Part shown: positions 7,705 to 15,932 of the stretch, piece after piece | How positions within the stretch are numbered: position 1 is the stretch's first letter | How the letters are laid out: each line of letters begins with the position of its first letter | From: Methanotrichaceae archaeon | Lineage (GTDB): Archaea > Halobacteriota > Methanosarcinia > Methanotrichales > Methanotrichaceae | Reading direction: 5' to 3' | NCBI GenBank assembly: GCA_013329455.1 | Contig: DUKF01000248.1 | Span: 3,783 to 26,362 of the forward strand | Length of the DNA stretch: 22,580 bases | Program-made: the position numbers and the translations under genes | Notes under the pieces: model-generated | Told to the model about the DNA's origin: nothing | The model's database searches: none | The model's input: the letters and a program-made list of their open reading frames with translations, nothing else

Positions 7705-7795
7705 CGGATCTCCTCAAAATTATAAAGAAGGTTACGGCAAGCATAATTATTATCGAGGCTATCAGGGCCAGGTATGGCGTCGGCGCAAGAAACAT
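7697..7795 (-). CDS. Symporter small accessory protein (32 aa, one helix)
   Basis: A 32-residue protein, MFLAPTPYLALIASI plus IIMLAVTFFIILRRSDA, is one hydrophobic helix with a basic end. A longer in-frame reading from 7900 exists, but GGAGG at 7804-7808 lies 8 nt before ATG 7795, which makes the short form the better choice. The stop codon overlaps the symporter start by 8 nt (ATGCTTAA). I recall small proteins of this kind annotated as symporter small accessory proteins, encoded directly before SSS transporters in methanogens. It probably sits in the membrane with the transporter; its precise role is unknown. Confidence 0.7.
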   Translation of the reverse strand: MFLAPTPYLALIASIIIMLAVTFFIILRRSDA

Positions 7796-7888
7796 CAGCT
7801 CGGCCTCCGCGTCGGCGTCTTGTGATCGTGCAGTTGCATTGGCGTGTAGTCTGCTGTGTTCAAGGTGATCGTTCCTCCAATCGTGTAC

Positions 7889-7897
7889 TATAATATA
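7889..7897 (-). promoter_or_regulatory. Putative TATA box for the symporter operon
   Basis: Read on the minus strand this is TATATTATA. A transcript start about 25 nt downstream (near 7865) would give a leader of roughly 70 nt before the small accessory gene. Confidence 0.35.
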
Positions 7898-8119
7898 CAA
7901 TGATGCTCGACGGAGGGCGATTTGGGTTGAAAAGGGTTTCGCTGACTTGAAACAGAGTGCGGTTAATAAAATAGGATGCCTTCATTTTTATCACGCTATC
8001 GCGAACTCTGTTGAAGTTATGCCAGCAGCAGTTTGATTTGAAGTCGAATCCCACACAAAAATTTCATAGAAACATTGATAATGCTGACAATCAGATGGCT
8101 CGCTGAATGGTGGTCAAAA

Positions 8120-11100
8120 ATGAGATGTCTTCTGTCCGATCTCGTAGATGATTTATCGGCCTACAATCCTGAAGATATGCTTTTGGCTGTTGCGGGCCTG
8201 CAGCTAATGCCTGAAAATGCGGATAGGACCCTTAGATTAGAAGCCGTTGCTCATGCAGCTGCATCCCTTCCAGAAGACAACAAAAAACCAAACGTTAGTC
8301 TCAGCAAAATTAAAAATATATTGAATACAAAGATACCTCCTTTCCTCACACATGCGGAGGATCCGTTTGAGAATCCGTTTACTGAAGAATTATCATTCAT
8401 TGGAGGATCTTACGTGGTTTTTCCTGGCGCGGCAGTTGAGTCGACTTTTGTCATGCGTCATCTTTTAAAAGCGGTATTTTTCTCACAAGAGTTCTCTAAT
8501 CCGAATTTTATAACTAAAGTCAGAGATCTCATCTCAGCCGTCTTAATATTGAGTGATGAGATTGCTCGTAGGACCGGACTTGAACGGGGAAGCAAACCTC
8601 ATGAAACTAAAGGCCAGAAAGTAATTGTCCCTAAATCCAATGATCTTGCTCACTTGAAGGAAACAGTTTTATTTAAGCAGTGCGATTTGGATCTGCTACT
8701 GAACAAACAAGAAATTCTAATGTTGGGTAGATTGACCCTCCCATTAGGATACGTTAATATTACAAATTATAATGTAGAGAATGGAGATTTGATAATTCAC
8801 CCTATTGTGAAGATAGGCGATAAGTTCATCGTTGCGATTCCAGGAATGCTTCTTTCTGCAGCTAGGAATGAGTTGGTTCGTTTAGCTATAGAGAACGAAG
8901 TTGTAGATGAATTAGCCGAACGATATTGTTTAGCCGTATCAAACACGGCTGCAAAATCACTCGAATATCTAAAAAATAAGTTTTATCCAATAGCACTCCC
9001 TGATCTGCCTGATATCCCCTGTTTCAAAGACGGTTTCTTTACGCTTGATACAGACAAGATTATCTACACGATGATAATCACAGATCCACTAAATAACTAT
9101 GATTTTGAAGATGTTAATGGTGAGTGGCCAAATCATGATCTAGCATCTAAGATCCAGAACAGATTAATATTAATTGAGAACTATATATTTGGTATGGACA
9201 CCGCTCCAAATGAGATTATATTCTTAGTATTGGTTCAAGGTGTGGGTAGGATGATTATATTAGGATTCGGCAGTCCATCCGAGCCATTACTTCCCCATTT
9301 TCTAGAAATGTCTGTGGCAGATTTAGAGACGATTGCTGTATTGGAGGCTGGAGAAAGACTCACTCTTTGGAAGTATGCATGTGCCGCATCGAATGTTAGG
9401 GAAGATACACGAATTATGAATTGTTTCGGGGAATTAAACGAATTCCATCTGTATCGAGAATCTGGGTATAGTTATTATATTAACGACGGACAACGCCCGA
9501 CTGCACTAATGATTTCTCCTGGCAGTGGTGCAGGTGTATTACGTCAAGAGGTAATAAATCGTCTCGATTGCCATGCTGTGCCGTATTATGAGGCAGGTTA
9601 CTACACGGAAGTCGTTGCCTTACATGGGAGTAAAGATATCCCCATTTATATTCAAAAGCATCATTTGGGCGGTTCAGCTCCACAAGTTGCCATTGCTATC
9701 GAAGGGTTACCTTTGATCTTTTGGATTATAGGGCCTAAGTATGGAGATGATGATCAGAGAAGGTTACATGGATTATATGTCCAATTTGCTGATGCCATTG
9801 GTTATTGGTTATGGCAGTTTACGCCTAGCATTCGATCAATGTTGCAGCCACTCCAATCATGCTATACTCGCCTACTTATTAGACTAAATTTGCCATTAGA
9901 TGAAGCTTGGTTTAGGAACAAATTGCGTGATGAAAAATTGGGGGATACGCCGTTTGAGATTAGTTCTGACTCTCCAAATGGGATTATAGATATGAAACTC
10001 CAGCCATCTATAACTTTTTTATTGGGAAATGAAAATAATGGAGGTGAACGACAATTGATGCGGCAAATCTTAATAGCTCTAATGGGATTTCTACCAGATA
10101 ATCTAAGTGTAAATATACCAATTGAAATAATTGATGCTGTAATTGATAAGCACATGCCCTTGGGTATTAAAAAGAAGTTGCTTTTTATTAACAGTGGTGT
10201 CGCACCTGATCTCGATACAAGAGGACTTCCAACTTTTCGTAAATTACAAAAAGCTGATATTAATGAACTCCTTGATGAACTCGGTAATTATCTTTTGTCC
10301 GAGGGACTTAATGTCGGAAAAATCGCTGATGAACAGCGAAAAAATATACTTAATTTTAAGGTTGTCAAATTCTATTACAGAGAATTAGAGCGGCTAATCG
10401 CTTCTCTACAGCAGGAAGGGCTAATAGAATGGTTGATTGCACACCATGAAGCAATTATAAGCAATTTGTCAGTTCATAAATTGACCACTCCTACTCGAAT
10501 AGCATGCCTAGAATCCGAATCAAATATTGTACCGCTTATTCGAAATGAATTTGAAGAAAATACTTCTGCGGCAGTAGCAAGTCGATTCATCATAGAATAT
10601 GTTGTAGCTCGAAACCCTGCTGGTCTGCGGCCAATGAGTTATAGTGTTTATGACCGGCTACAAGCAATCGCCCATCATATAATAAATTTCGGATTCATGT
10701 CCGACCTGATCTATTATGAATTGGCAGACATAAAATTGAATCTACTCCCATCTGGGCGGTTAGGCACTGAAAGAGATCAGTTCGAAAAAGCGCGCGAATC
10801 CTATTTACCTACTTTTTTAGCGGGCGAAGTTGTTCGTCGTACTCGTTTATTTGGGCATTATTGGGGAACTGACAACAGCGTACCCGAAAAAACAGAATTA
10901 GCAAATAGAATTGATGAAGCCGCAAAAATCGAGTTTGGTATATCTATCACAGATCTACTTGATTTGATGACTGAAGCGAGGACGATCGGCCAAGAGATTA
11001 ATCCCGTTGTTGTTTGCTTACCACTGAATGATTTAATTGATTATTTAGAGAAGCAACTTGGATGGCAAAGAAAACGGGTTTCTGACGCTATCGATTTGCT

Positions 11101-11845
11101 GTCTCTTCGTCCGCGTTCTGATTTCTTTGATCCACCCACCCCATACAAAAAAACAGACATATTCCCCTGGCGATTTAATCGATCGCTATCTTACATCCGT
11201 CTGCCTTTCTTGATTCGTAATCATGACGGCACGACGGAAGTTCTATGGGGAAATCGCCATCTTTACGATGCACAACTTAATCTTATTGGGCTATGTACGA
11301 GTGGCCGCCTAAAAGCAAAAAGCACCGAAATGAAACGTGTCTTAAGTGAAATCAACAACGATCGCGGGAGGAAATTTAATGATACTATTATAAATGCATT
11401 TAAAAAGAATTCGGGGTTTATTGTGAAAGCAAATATCAAAAAGATAGGTGCAAAACGTCTACAAGACTCAAATGGGGGCGATTTAGGCGATATCGATATT
11501 CTCGTTGTCAATACGAAAAAAAGACGCTTGAAAATAGTAGAATGTAAAGATTTAGCGCTTGCACGTACACCACACGAAATGAGTATCGAAATTAAGAATC
11601 TCTTCGAGGGAAGTCGTAGTAAAAGGCCGATCGTTGAGCGTCATCAAAGACGTGTAGATTGGATAAGAAAAAATCTAAAAGATGTTTTGGCAAGGTTAGA
11701 TTTAGAATTAGATCATGTTGGCAAATGGAAAATTGAGCTGCTGATAATAGTGAATATAGAGCTAATGACACCCCATATTCGAAAATCACCGATTCGAGTA
11801 TTATCGTTAGCGGAACTGGAAAGGGAGCTGGTGAAACAAAAATAA
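8120..11845 (+). CDS. Giant protein with C-terminal PD-(D/E)XK nuclease-like domain
   Basis: The protein is about 1,241 residues, with no signal peptide, clear membrane helices, or Walker A motif. I do not recognise the first ~1,080 residues; they look globular and mixed alpha/beta, with segments such as FIGGSYVVFPGAAVESTF and LIIHPIVKIGDKFIVAIPG. Near the C-terminus, RGRKFNDTIINAFKK is followed by GGDLGDIDILVVN and RRLKIVECKDL. This gives the D...ExK arrangement of the PD-(D/E)XK nuclease fold, with candidate catalytic Asp1126, Glu1141 and Lys1143. Conserved-looking RTPHEMSIEIKNLFEGSR and RRVDWIRKNL follow. DNA or RNA cleavage in defence or mobile-element conflict is the likely role (inference). 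GGTGG at 8109-8113 lies 6 nt before ATG 8120, so this start is chosen; ATG 8081 or TTG 8075 would add 13-15 residues. The gene is much more AT-rich than both flanks and has no partner gene, which suggests transfer. Confidence 0.8.
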   Translation: MRCLLSDLVDDLSAYNPEDMLLAVAGLQLMPENADRTLRLEAVAHAAASLPEDNKKPNVSLSKIKNILNTKIPPFLTHAEDPFENPFTEELSFIGGSYVVFPGAAVESTFVMRHLLKAVFFSQEFSNPNFITKVRDLISAVLILSDEIARRTGLERGSKPHETKGQKVIVPKSNDLAHLKETVLFKQCDLDLLLNKQEILMLGRLTLPLGYVNITNYNVENGDLIIHPIVKIGDKFIVAIPGMLLSAARNELVRLAIENEVVDELAERYCLAVSNTAAKSLEYLKNKFYPIALPDLPDIPCFKDGFFTLDTDKIIYTMIITDPLNNYDFEDVNGEWPNHDLASKIQNRLILIENYIFGMDTAPNEIIFLVLVQGVGRMIILGFGSPSEPLLPHFLEMSVADLETIAVLEAGERLTLWKYACAASNVREDTRIMNCFGELNEFHLYRESGYSYYINDGQRPTALMISPGSGAGVLRQEVINRLDCHAVPYYEAGYYTEVVALHGSKDIPIYIQKHHLGGSAPQVAIAIEGLPLIFWIIGPKYGDDDQRRLHGLYVQFADAIGYWLWQFTPSIRSMLQPLQSCYTRLLIRLNLPLDEAWFRNKLRDEKLGDTPFEISSDSPNGIIDMKLQPSITFLLGNENNGGERQLMRQILIALMGFLPDNLSVNIPIEIIDAVIDKHMPLGIKKKLLFINSGVAPDLDTRGLPTFRKLQKADINELLDELGNYLLSEGLNVGKIADEQRKNILNFKVVKFYYRELERLIASLQQEGLIEWLIAHHEAIISNLSVHKLTTPTRIACLESESNIVPLIRNEFEENTSAAVASRFIIEYVVARNPAGLRPMSYSVYDRLQAIAHHIINFGFMSDLIYYELADIKLNLLPSGRLGTERDQFEKARESYLPTFLAGEVVRRTRLFGHYWGTDNSVPEKTELANRIDEAAKIEFGISITDLLDLMTEARTIGQEINPVVVCLPLNDLIDYLEKQLGWQRKRVSDAIDLLSLRPRSDFFDPPTPYKKTDIFPWRFNRSLSYIRLPFLIRNHDGTTEVLWGNRHLYDAQLNLIGLCTSGRLKAKSTEMKRVLSEINNDRGRKFNDTIINAFKKNSGFIVKANIKKIGAKRLQDSNGGDLGDIDILVVNTKKRRLKIVECKDLALARTPHEMSIEIKNLFEGSRSKRPIVERHQRRVDWIRKNLKDVLARLDLELDHVGKWKIELLIIVNIELMTPHIRKSPIRVLSLAELERELVKQK
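11200..11845 (+). other. PD-(D/E)XK-like domain region of the giant gene
   Basis: This sub-region encodes the nuclease-like core. The candidate catalytic Asp codon is at 11495, Glu at 11540 and Lys at 11546. A preceding helix (RGRKFNDTI) lacks the Glu often found in Mrr-type enzymes, so the fold assignment needs structural confirmation. Confidence 0.6.
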
Positions 11846-12076
11846 TATTGAAGGTTACATCTGGTCATAAAAACAGAAAACGAATGAAAGACATCCACTT
11901 ACCTTAAATTTAGCCTCGGACTCTCAGAATGCTTCACCGGCATAGGCAGCTGCTTCTATGGCTTCGGATTCCTGCGTGATACACTTGGATGAAAATCTCA
12001 GCTACGACTGAAGTGTTATGATCTGGGCTGATGACCTGAAAACGCCACCTTGAATCATAAATCCCGCCCGAGGATC

Positions 12077-12628
<552 letters not shown>

Positions 12629-13450
12629 TCAATCGCAGATCCTGCACCTTTCGGGATCCGCCTCTGTCCCCTCGTCTCCCAAGTAGAGGACCTGGTCCCG
12701 ACACCCGTACCGGTAGACTGTGGTACCCTTGCACCCGAGCTCGTGGGAAAGTGTGAAGACGCCGAGAACGTCCTCGACCGTCGCCCCGTTGGGCAGGTTC
12801 ACGGTCTTTGAGACGGCGTTGTCGGTGAACTTTTGGAAGGCCGCCTGGATCTTGACGTGCTGGGCGGGCGCGACCTCCATCGCAGTGACGAACAGGTCCC
12901 GCAGATCGTCGGGGATGCCTTCGACGCCCTCCAGGGTCCCTTTCCTCGCGACCTCTCTCATCAGAGACTCGCTGCGGACGCCCCTCTCCTTTGCCATCCT
13001 CTCGAATAGAGGGCTCATCTCGACCATCTTCTCGCCGAGGAGGTCGCGGGCAAAGCAGAGGGCGAAGAGCGGCTCGATCCCGGGGCTAGTCCCGGCGATG
13101 ATGCTGATCGTGCCCGTCGGCGAGATGGTGGTGACCGTGGCGTTCCTCATGGAGTCGTACCCGAGGCTGCTCTCGTCGAGGAGGGGAAAGGACCCCCGCT
13201 CCTGGCCGAGGTGGCCCGACTCATCCCGCGCTGTACTGGTGACGAAGCTCATCACCTGCTCGGCGAGTCGGATCGCCTCCCCGGAGTTGTAAGAGACTCC
13301 CATCTCGATCAGCATCTCGGCAAACCCCATCACTCCGAGGCCGATCTTCCGGCTCTTGAGGGTCGCCTCCCTGATCTTTCGGAGAGGAAAGCGGTTCACC
13401 TGAACGACGTCGTCCAGGAACCTGACCGCAAGGCGCACGGCCTCCTCCAG
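12629..13450 (-). pseudogene. nrdJ: Class II ribonucleotide reductase NrdJ, C-terminal frame
   Basis: This is the second half of an adenosylcobalamin-dependent ribonucleotide reductase, in a different frame from the first half. It begins with PLEEAVRLAVRFLDDVVQVN. It continues with LGVMGFAEMLIEMG, then the catalytic-barrel loop TISPTGTISIIAGTSPGIEP, and the QAAFQKFTDNAVSKTVNLPN stretch typical of NrdJ. It ends with CRDQ...CRICD; the terminal C-x-x-C matches the redox pair that re-reduces the active site in this class. The open frame extends back to 13513, but the first ~20 residues of that extension are out-of-frame sequence, and there is no credible start or Shine-Dalgarno. It is read here as one gene with the fragment upstream. 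If the frameshift is a sequence error, the enzyme is intact at about 609 residues. Confidence 0.85.
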
Positions 13451-14457
13451 CGGTCCCACTCGACCTCGCCCCGCTCGACGAACCGAGAGAGGTTCAACGA
13501 GCCGAGGTTGCAAGACTCGAAAGGAAGGAGCGGCTGCTCACCGCAGGGGTTCGTCGCCTCGATGATCCCTGGCAGGGGGTGGCCCTCGTTTATCCTGTCC
13601 AGGAAGAGGACGCCGGGGTCGCCCCGACTCCAGGCGTTGGCGGCGATCTCCATCAAAAGATCGCGGGCCTCGACGGTTTTCCTGACCTCGCCGCTCCTCG
13701 GGTTGACGAGATCAAACTCCTCTCTCAAGCGAGCTTTTCTCATCAGATCATCACCGATCCCCACCGAGAGGTTGAAGTTCTGAAGCCTGCCCGGCTTCTC
13801 TTTGGCGCGGACGAACTCTCGGATGTCGGGATGGTCGGCCCGCAGTACCGCCATGTTGGCCCCCCGTCTCCTGCCGCCCTGCTTTATCACCTCGGTTGCG
13901 GCGTCGAATACCTCCATGAAGGAGACAGGGCCGCTGGCTACGCCCCCCGTCGCCCTGACAGGATCTCCCTTCGGCCGAAGCCTCGAAAAAGAAAAGCCCG
14001 TCCCTCCGCCACTCTGGTGGATCTTGGCCATGTCCTTGAGGGCCCCGAAGATCCCATCCATCGAGTCCTCGACCGGCAGGACGAAACATGCTGAGAGCTG
14101 CCCCAGGGAAAGGCCGGCGTTCATGAGGGTCGGCGAGTTGGGGAGGAAAAGGCCCTGACTCATGGCCTCCTTGAACTTCGAGGCGGTGGCTTCACGGTCG
14201 CCGCCGAACCTCGCCTCGGCGCTGGCAACGTGCCTTGCCACCCTGTTGAACATATGGTCGGGATTCTCGGCCACCCTTCCGAGCTCGTCCCGTCTCAGGT
14301 ACCTCTTTCTGAGAAGCTCCGGGGCGTGAGAGCCGAGGCTGGGACTTTCCTGGGGCCGGGGCGCTGATGGCGTACCACCTCCATCATCTCCATCTCCAAC
14401 ATTGCCCCTCCTCTTCTTCGTCTCGTGATTCTCCACTCTCACCACCTTCTCCCCCAT
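13447..14457 (-). pseudogene. nrdJ: Class II ribonucleotide reductase NrdJ, N-terminal frame
   Basis: This is the first half of the B12-dependent enzyme that reduces ribonucleotides to deoxyribonucleotides. Visible motifs in order are LLRKRYLRRDELGRVAENPD, LPNSPTLMNAG, LSACFVLPVEDSMDGIFGAL (with the active-site Cys of the family), HQSGGGTGFSFSRLRPKG, EVIKQGGRRRGANMAVL, and the catalytic NPCGEQPLL near residues 303-311. About the first 45 residues are a charged, Gly-rich extension of low conservation. After FVERGEVEWDR the frame runs into unrelated residues and stops at 13396, while the correct continuation (LEEAVRLAVRF) is one frame away. One lost base near 13448-13452 explains this. A TATA-like TTTATATC at 14493-14501 on this strand gives a short leader. 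Confidence 0.85.
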
Positions 14458-14492
14458 CTTTGATCCGCCTACTCGTCAAGGTCTCCAGAAGC

Positions 14493-14522
14493 GATATAAA
14501 CTGTGATCTTCCCATATATATC
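14493..14522. promoter_or_regulatory. Divergent TATA elements for nrdJ and cooC
   Basis: GATATAAAC at 14493-14501 reads as GTTTATATC on the minus strand, about 36-44 nt before the nrdJ ATG. CATATATATC at 14513-14522 lies 35-44 nt before the cooC start on the plus strand. Both fit archaeal promoter spacing with short leaders. Confidence 0.4.
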
Positions 14523-14544
14523 TGAAGACTGAAGACAACGTCCT

Positions 14545-14550
14545 GGAGGT
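14545..14550 (+). promoter_or_regulatory. Shine-Dalgarno fixing an AUC start for cooC
   Basis: GGAGGT is followed by TTTACA and then ATC AAG ATA GCT ATC. The 6-nt spacing is ideal and points to codon ATC at 14557, the position where homologues have Met in MKIAISGKGGVGKTT. Confidence 0.7.
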
Positions 14551-14556
14551 TTTACA

Positions 14557-15354
14557 ATCAAGATAGCTATCTCTGGAAAAGGAGGCGTCGGCAAGACCAC
14601 CCTCGCCGGAACCCTCGCCCGCCTCTTCGCCCGTGACGGATACAACGTGATAGCGATAGACGCAGACCCGGACATGAATCTCGCCTCGGCCCTGGGCGTC
14701 GCCGAGAACCCAAGGCCGATCACCGACTACAAGGAGATGGTCCAGGAGAGGGCGAGCGCTGAGTTTGGGATGTTCAAGCTCAATCCGAAAGTCGACGACG
14801 TCATCGAGAAGTGCGGCTGCGTCGGGCCCGACGGCGTGAAGCTCGCCGTGATGGGGACGATCGACACCGGCGGAAGCGGCTGCATGTGCCCTGAGACCGC
14901 CTTCCTGAGGGCGCTGCTCAGGCACGTCATCCTGCGGGAGAAGGACCTCGTCATCCTGGACATGGAGGCGGGGATCGAGCACCTCGGCCGTGGGACGACG
15001 AGGGGCGTCGACGTCATGATCGCCGTCGTCGAGCCGGGCCTTCGGTCAGTCGAGACCCTGGAGAGGATCAAGAAGCTCGCCAGCGACCTCGGGATCGAGA
15101 GGGTGATGGCCGTGATCAGCAAGGCTCCCGAAGAGCAGACGATCATCAAGGAGAAGCTGGCGGAGATGAACGTTCCCGTCCTCGGGACGATACCCTACGA
15201 CAGGAACCTGATGGATGCAGACTTGACGGGCAAGTCGCCCCTGGACGTGGGCGGGCCGGGCGTCGAGGGGATAAAGGAGATCAAGGTGAAGCTCGAGGAG
15301 CTCTTCGGGGCCATGGCGAAAGAGGCGGCGGAGAAAGGCGAGAAGGCCTCTTAG
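14557..15354 (+). CDS. cooC: CooC-type CO dehydrogenase maturation ATPase
   Basis: This is a MinD/ParA-like P-loop ATPase that helps insert nickel into CO dehydrogenase, central to acetate and CO metabolism in methanogens. The deviant Walker A KGGVGKTT lies near residues 8-15, IAIDADPDMNLASALG near 31-46, and IDTGGSGCMCPETAFLRALL near 105-124. The C-x-C is the nickel-binding, dimer-interface motif of CooC. VILDMEAGIEHLGRGT near 131-146 is the Walker B region. The 265-residue length is normal. No ATG, GTG or TTG lies between the upstream in-frame stop (14530-14532) and the P-loop; the first ATG is 14647, inside the fold. The Shine-Dalgarno at 14545 selects ATC 14557 as the start. No CODH gene is in the window. 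A sequencing error (ATG to ATC) is possible. Confidence 0.85.
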   Translation: MKIAISGKGGVGKTTLAGTLARLFARDGYNVIAIDADPDMNLASALGVAENPRPITDYKEMVQERASAEFGMFKLNPKVDDVIEKCGCVGPDGVKLAVMGTIDTGGSGCMCPETAFLRALLRHVILREKDLVILDMEAGIEHLGRGTTRGVDVMIAVVEPGLRSVETLERIKKLASDLGIERVMAVISKAPEEQTIIKEKLAEMNVPVLGTIPYDRNLMDADLTGKSPLDVGGPGVEGIKEIKVKLEELFGAMAKEAAEKGEKAS

Positions 15355-15406
15355 GCCGCCTTGGGCCTCTTCGTCTACTCTTTTATGTCTGGGCCACAGG
15401 CTTTGA

Positions 15407-15590
15407 TCAGGTCTGGCTCCTGGCGGCTCCAGCCCTCTTTGAGGCGTTGAGGAAGGTCATCCCCACCACCTCACCTTTCTCGCGCCTGATTATGACGTTG
15501 TCTTTGGCGAGTTCGGAGTCGTCGGCGTGGCTCGGCTACTATCGACCTGGCGTTGGCCTCGGCATGATCTGATAATATCCCCTCGACACA
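15407..15590 (-). pseudogene. Broken DUF2283-family gene
   Basis: On the minus strand, HADDSELAKDNVIIRREKGE followed by VVGMTFLNASKR and a short tail ends at the stop 15407-15409. This matches the second half of DUF2283 proteins (ADDSEL...I.R...GEVVG.T.LNASKR). The expected first half, EGILSDHAEANARSIVAEP, lies immediately upstream in another frame and parallels the family pattern ILYDREADVLYISFGEP. Two in-frame TAG codons (15536-15541) block the second frame, so a frameshift near 15530 broke the gene. DUF2283 proteins are small (~70 residues) and often serve as antitoxins beside DUF4258 toxins; no toxin is seen here. Confidence 0.6.
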
Positions 15591-15593
15591 ATC

Positions 15594-15601
15594 TTTAATA
15601 A
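15594..15601 (+). promoter_or_regulatory. TATA box for the DUF7557-like gene
   Basis: TTTAATAA lies about 27-30 nt before the ATA that begins the conserved protein sequence. This is the normal TATA-to-start-site distance in archaea, so the transcript would begin at or next to that codon (leaderless). Confidence 0.4.
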
Positions 15602-15625
15602 TCTTCGACCCAACTTTGTACTTCT

Positions 15626-15820
15626 ATAAGTACCGCCATTCAGGTCGATGACGCTGTTAAAAACAGGCTCCAGCTCTTCGGCCACGAGGGCGAATCTTAC
15701 GACGACATCCTCAATCGGTTGATTGATTCCCTTGAGGATCTGGATGTCGAAGAGATCATCGAAGCCAGATGGTTGAAGCTCCAGAAGGAGAAGAAGGACT
15801 ACATCTCTCTAGAAGATTGA
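15626..15820 (+). CDS. DUF7557-like antitoxin-type protein, non-AUG start
   Basis: The frame encodes 64 residues: (M)STAIQVDDAVKNRLQLFGHEG, then ESYDDILNRLIDSLEDLD, then EIIEARWLKLQKEKKDYISLED. The N-terminal strand STAIQVDDAVKNRL, the GHEGESYDDILNRLID helix pair, and the charged helical tail match small archaeal VapB/RelB-like ribbon-helix-helix proteins now called DUF7557. These usually act as antitoxins that bind DNA as dimers. The only codon at the expected Met position is ATA (15626-15628). The upstream in-frame stop is TAA at 15599, and there is no ATG, GTG or TTG in between. It may start at AUA on a leaderless message, be a recently killed gene, or carry a sequence error. No toxin gene follows. 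Confidence 0.6.
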   Translation: MSTAIQVDDAVKNRLQLFGHEGESYDDILNRLIDSLEDLDVEEIIEARWLKLQKEKKDYISLED

Positions 15821-15851
15821 CGAGAGCGGAGATAAAGGGGTTTTCAGGAAA

Positions 15852-15909
15852 GGTTTGAGGTGGCTCGGGGACGAATCCCTACTCTCCTGAGGGATCAGAC
15901 CCTCAAACC
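15852..15909. terminator. Long hairpin between convergent genes
   Basis: GGTTTGAGG at 15852-15860 is perfectly complementary to CCTCAAACC at 15901-15909, enclosing about 40 nt that can form further small stems (GGGA..TCCC). It lies between the ends of the DUF7557-like gene and purM, consistent with a bidirectional transcript end. Confidence 0.4.
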
Positions 15910-15932
15910 CCAGCACTCCCCTGGCGTCGCCC

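Noticed and set aside
9500..9540. Gly-rich SPGSGAGVLRQE in the giant protein as a nucleotide-binding loop
   Set aside because: Lacks the GK(S/T) of a Walker A motif, and no Walker B partner is evident.
11846..12076. Possible gene remnant or attachment site downstream of the giant gene
   Set aside because: Short frames (for example EAIEAAAYAGEAF on the minus strand) are interrupted and unrecognised. I saw no tRNA and no direct repeat shared with 7900-8075 that would mark integration ends.
13440..13460. Programmed frameshift in nrdJ
   Set aside because: No slippery sequence, downstream pseudoknot or precedent that I know in this family; base loss or sequencing error is simpler.
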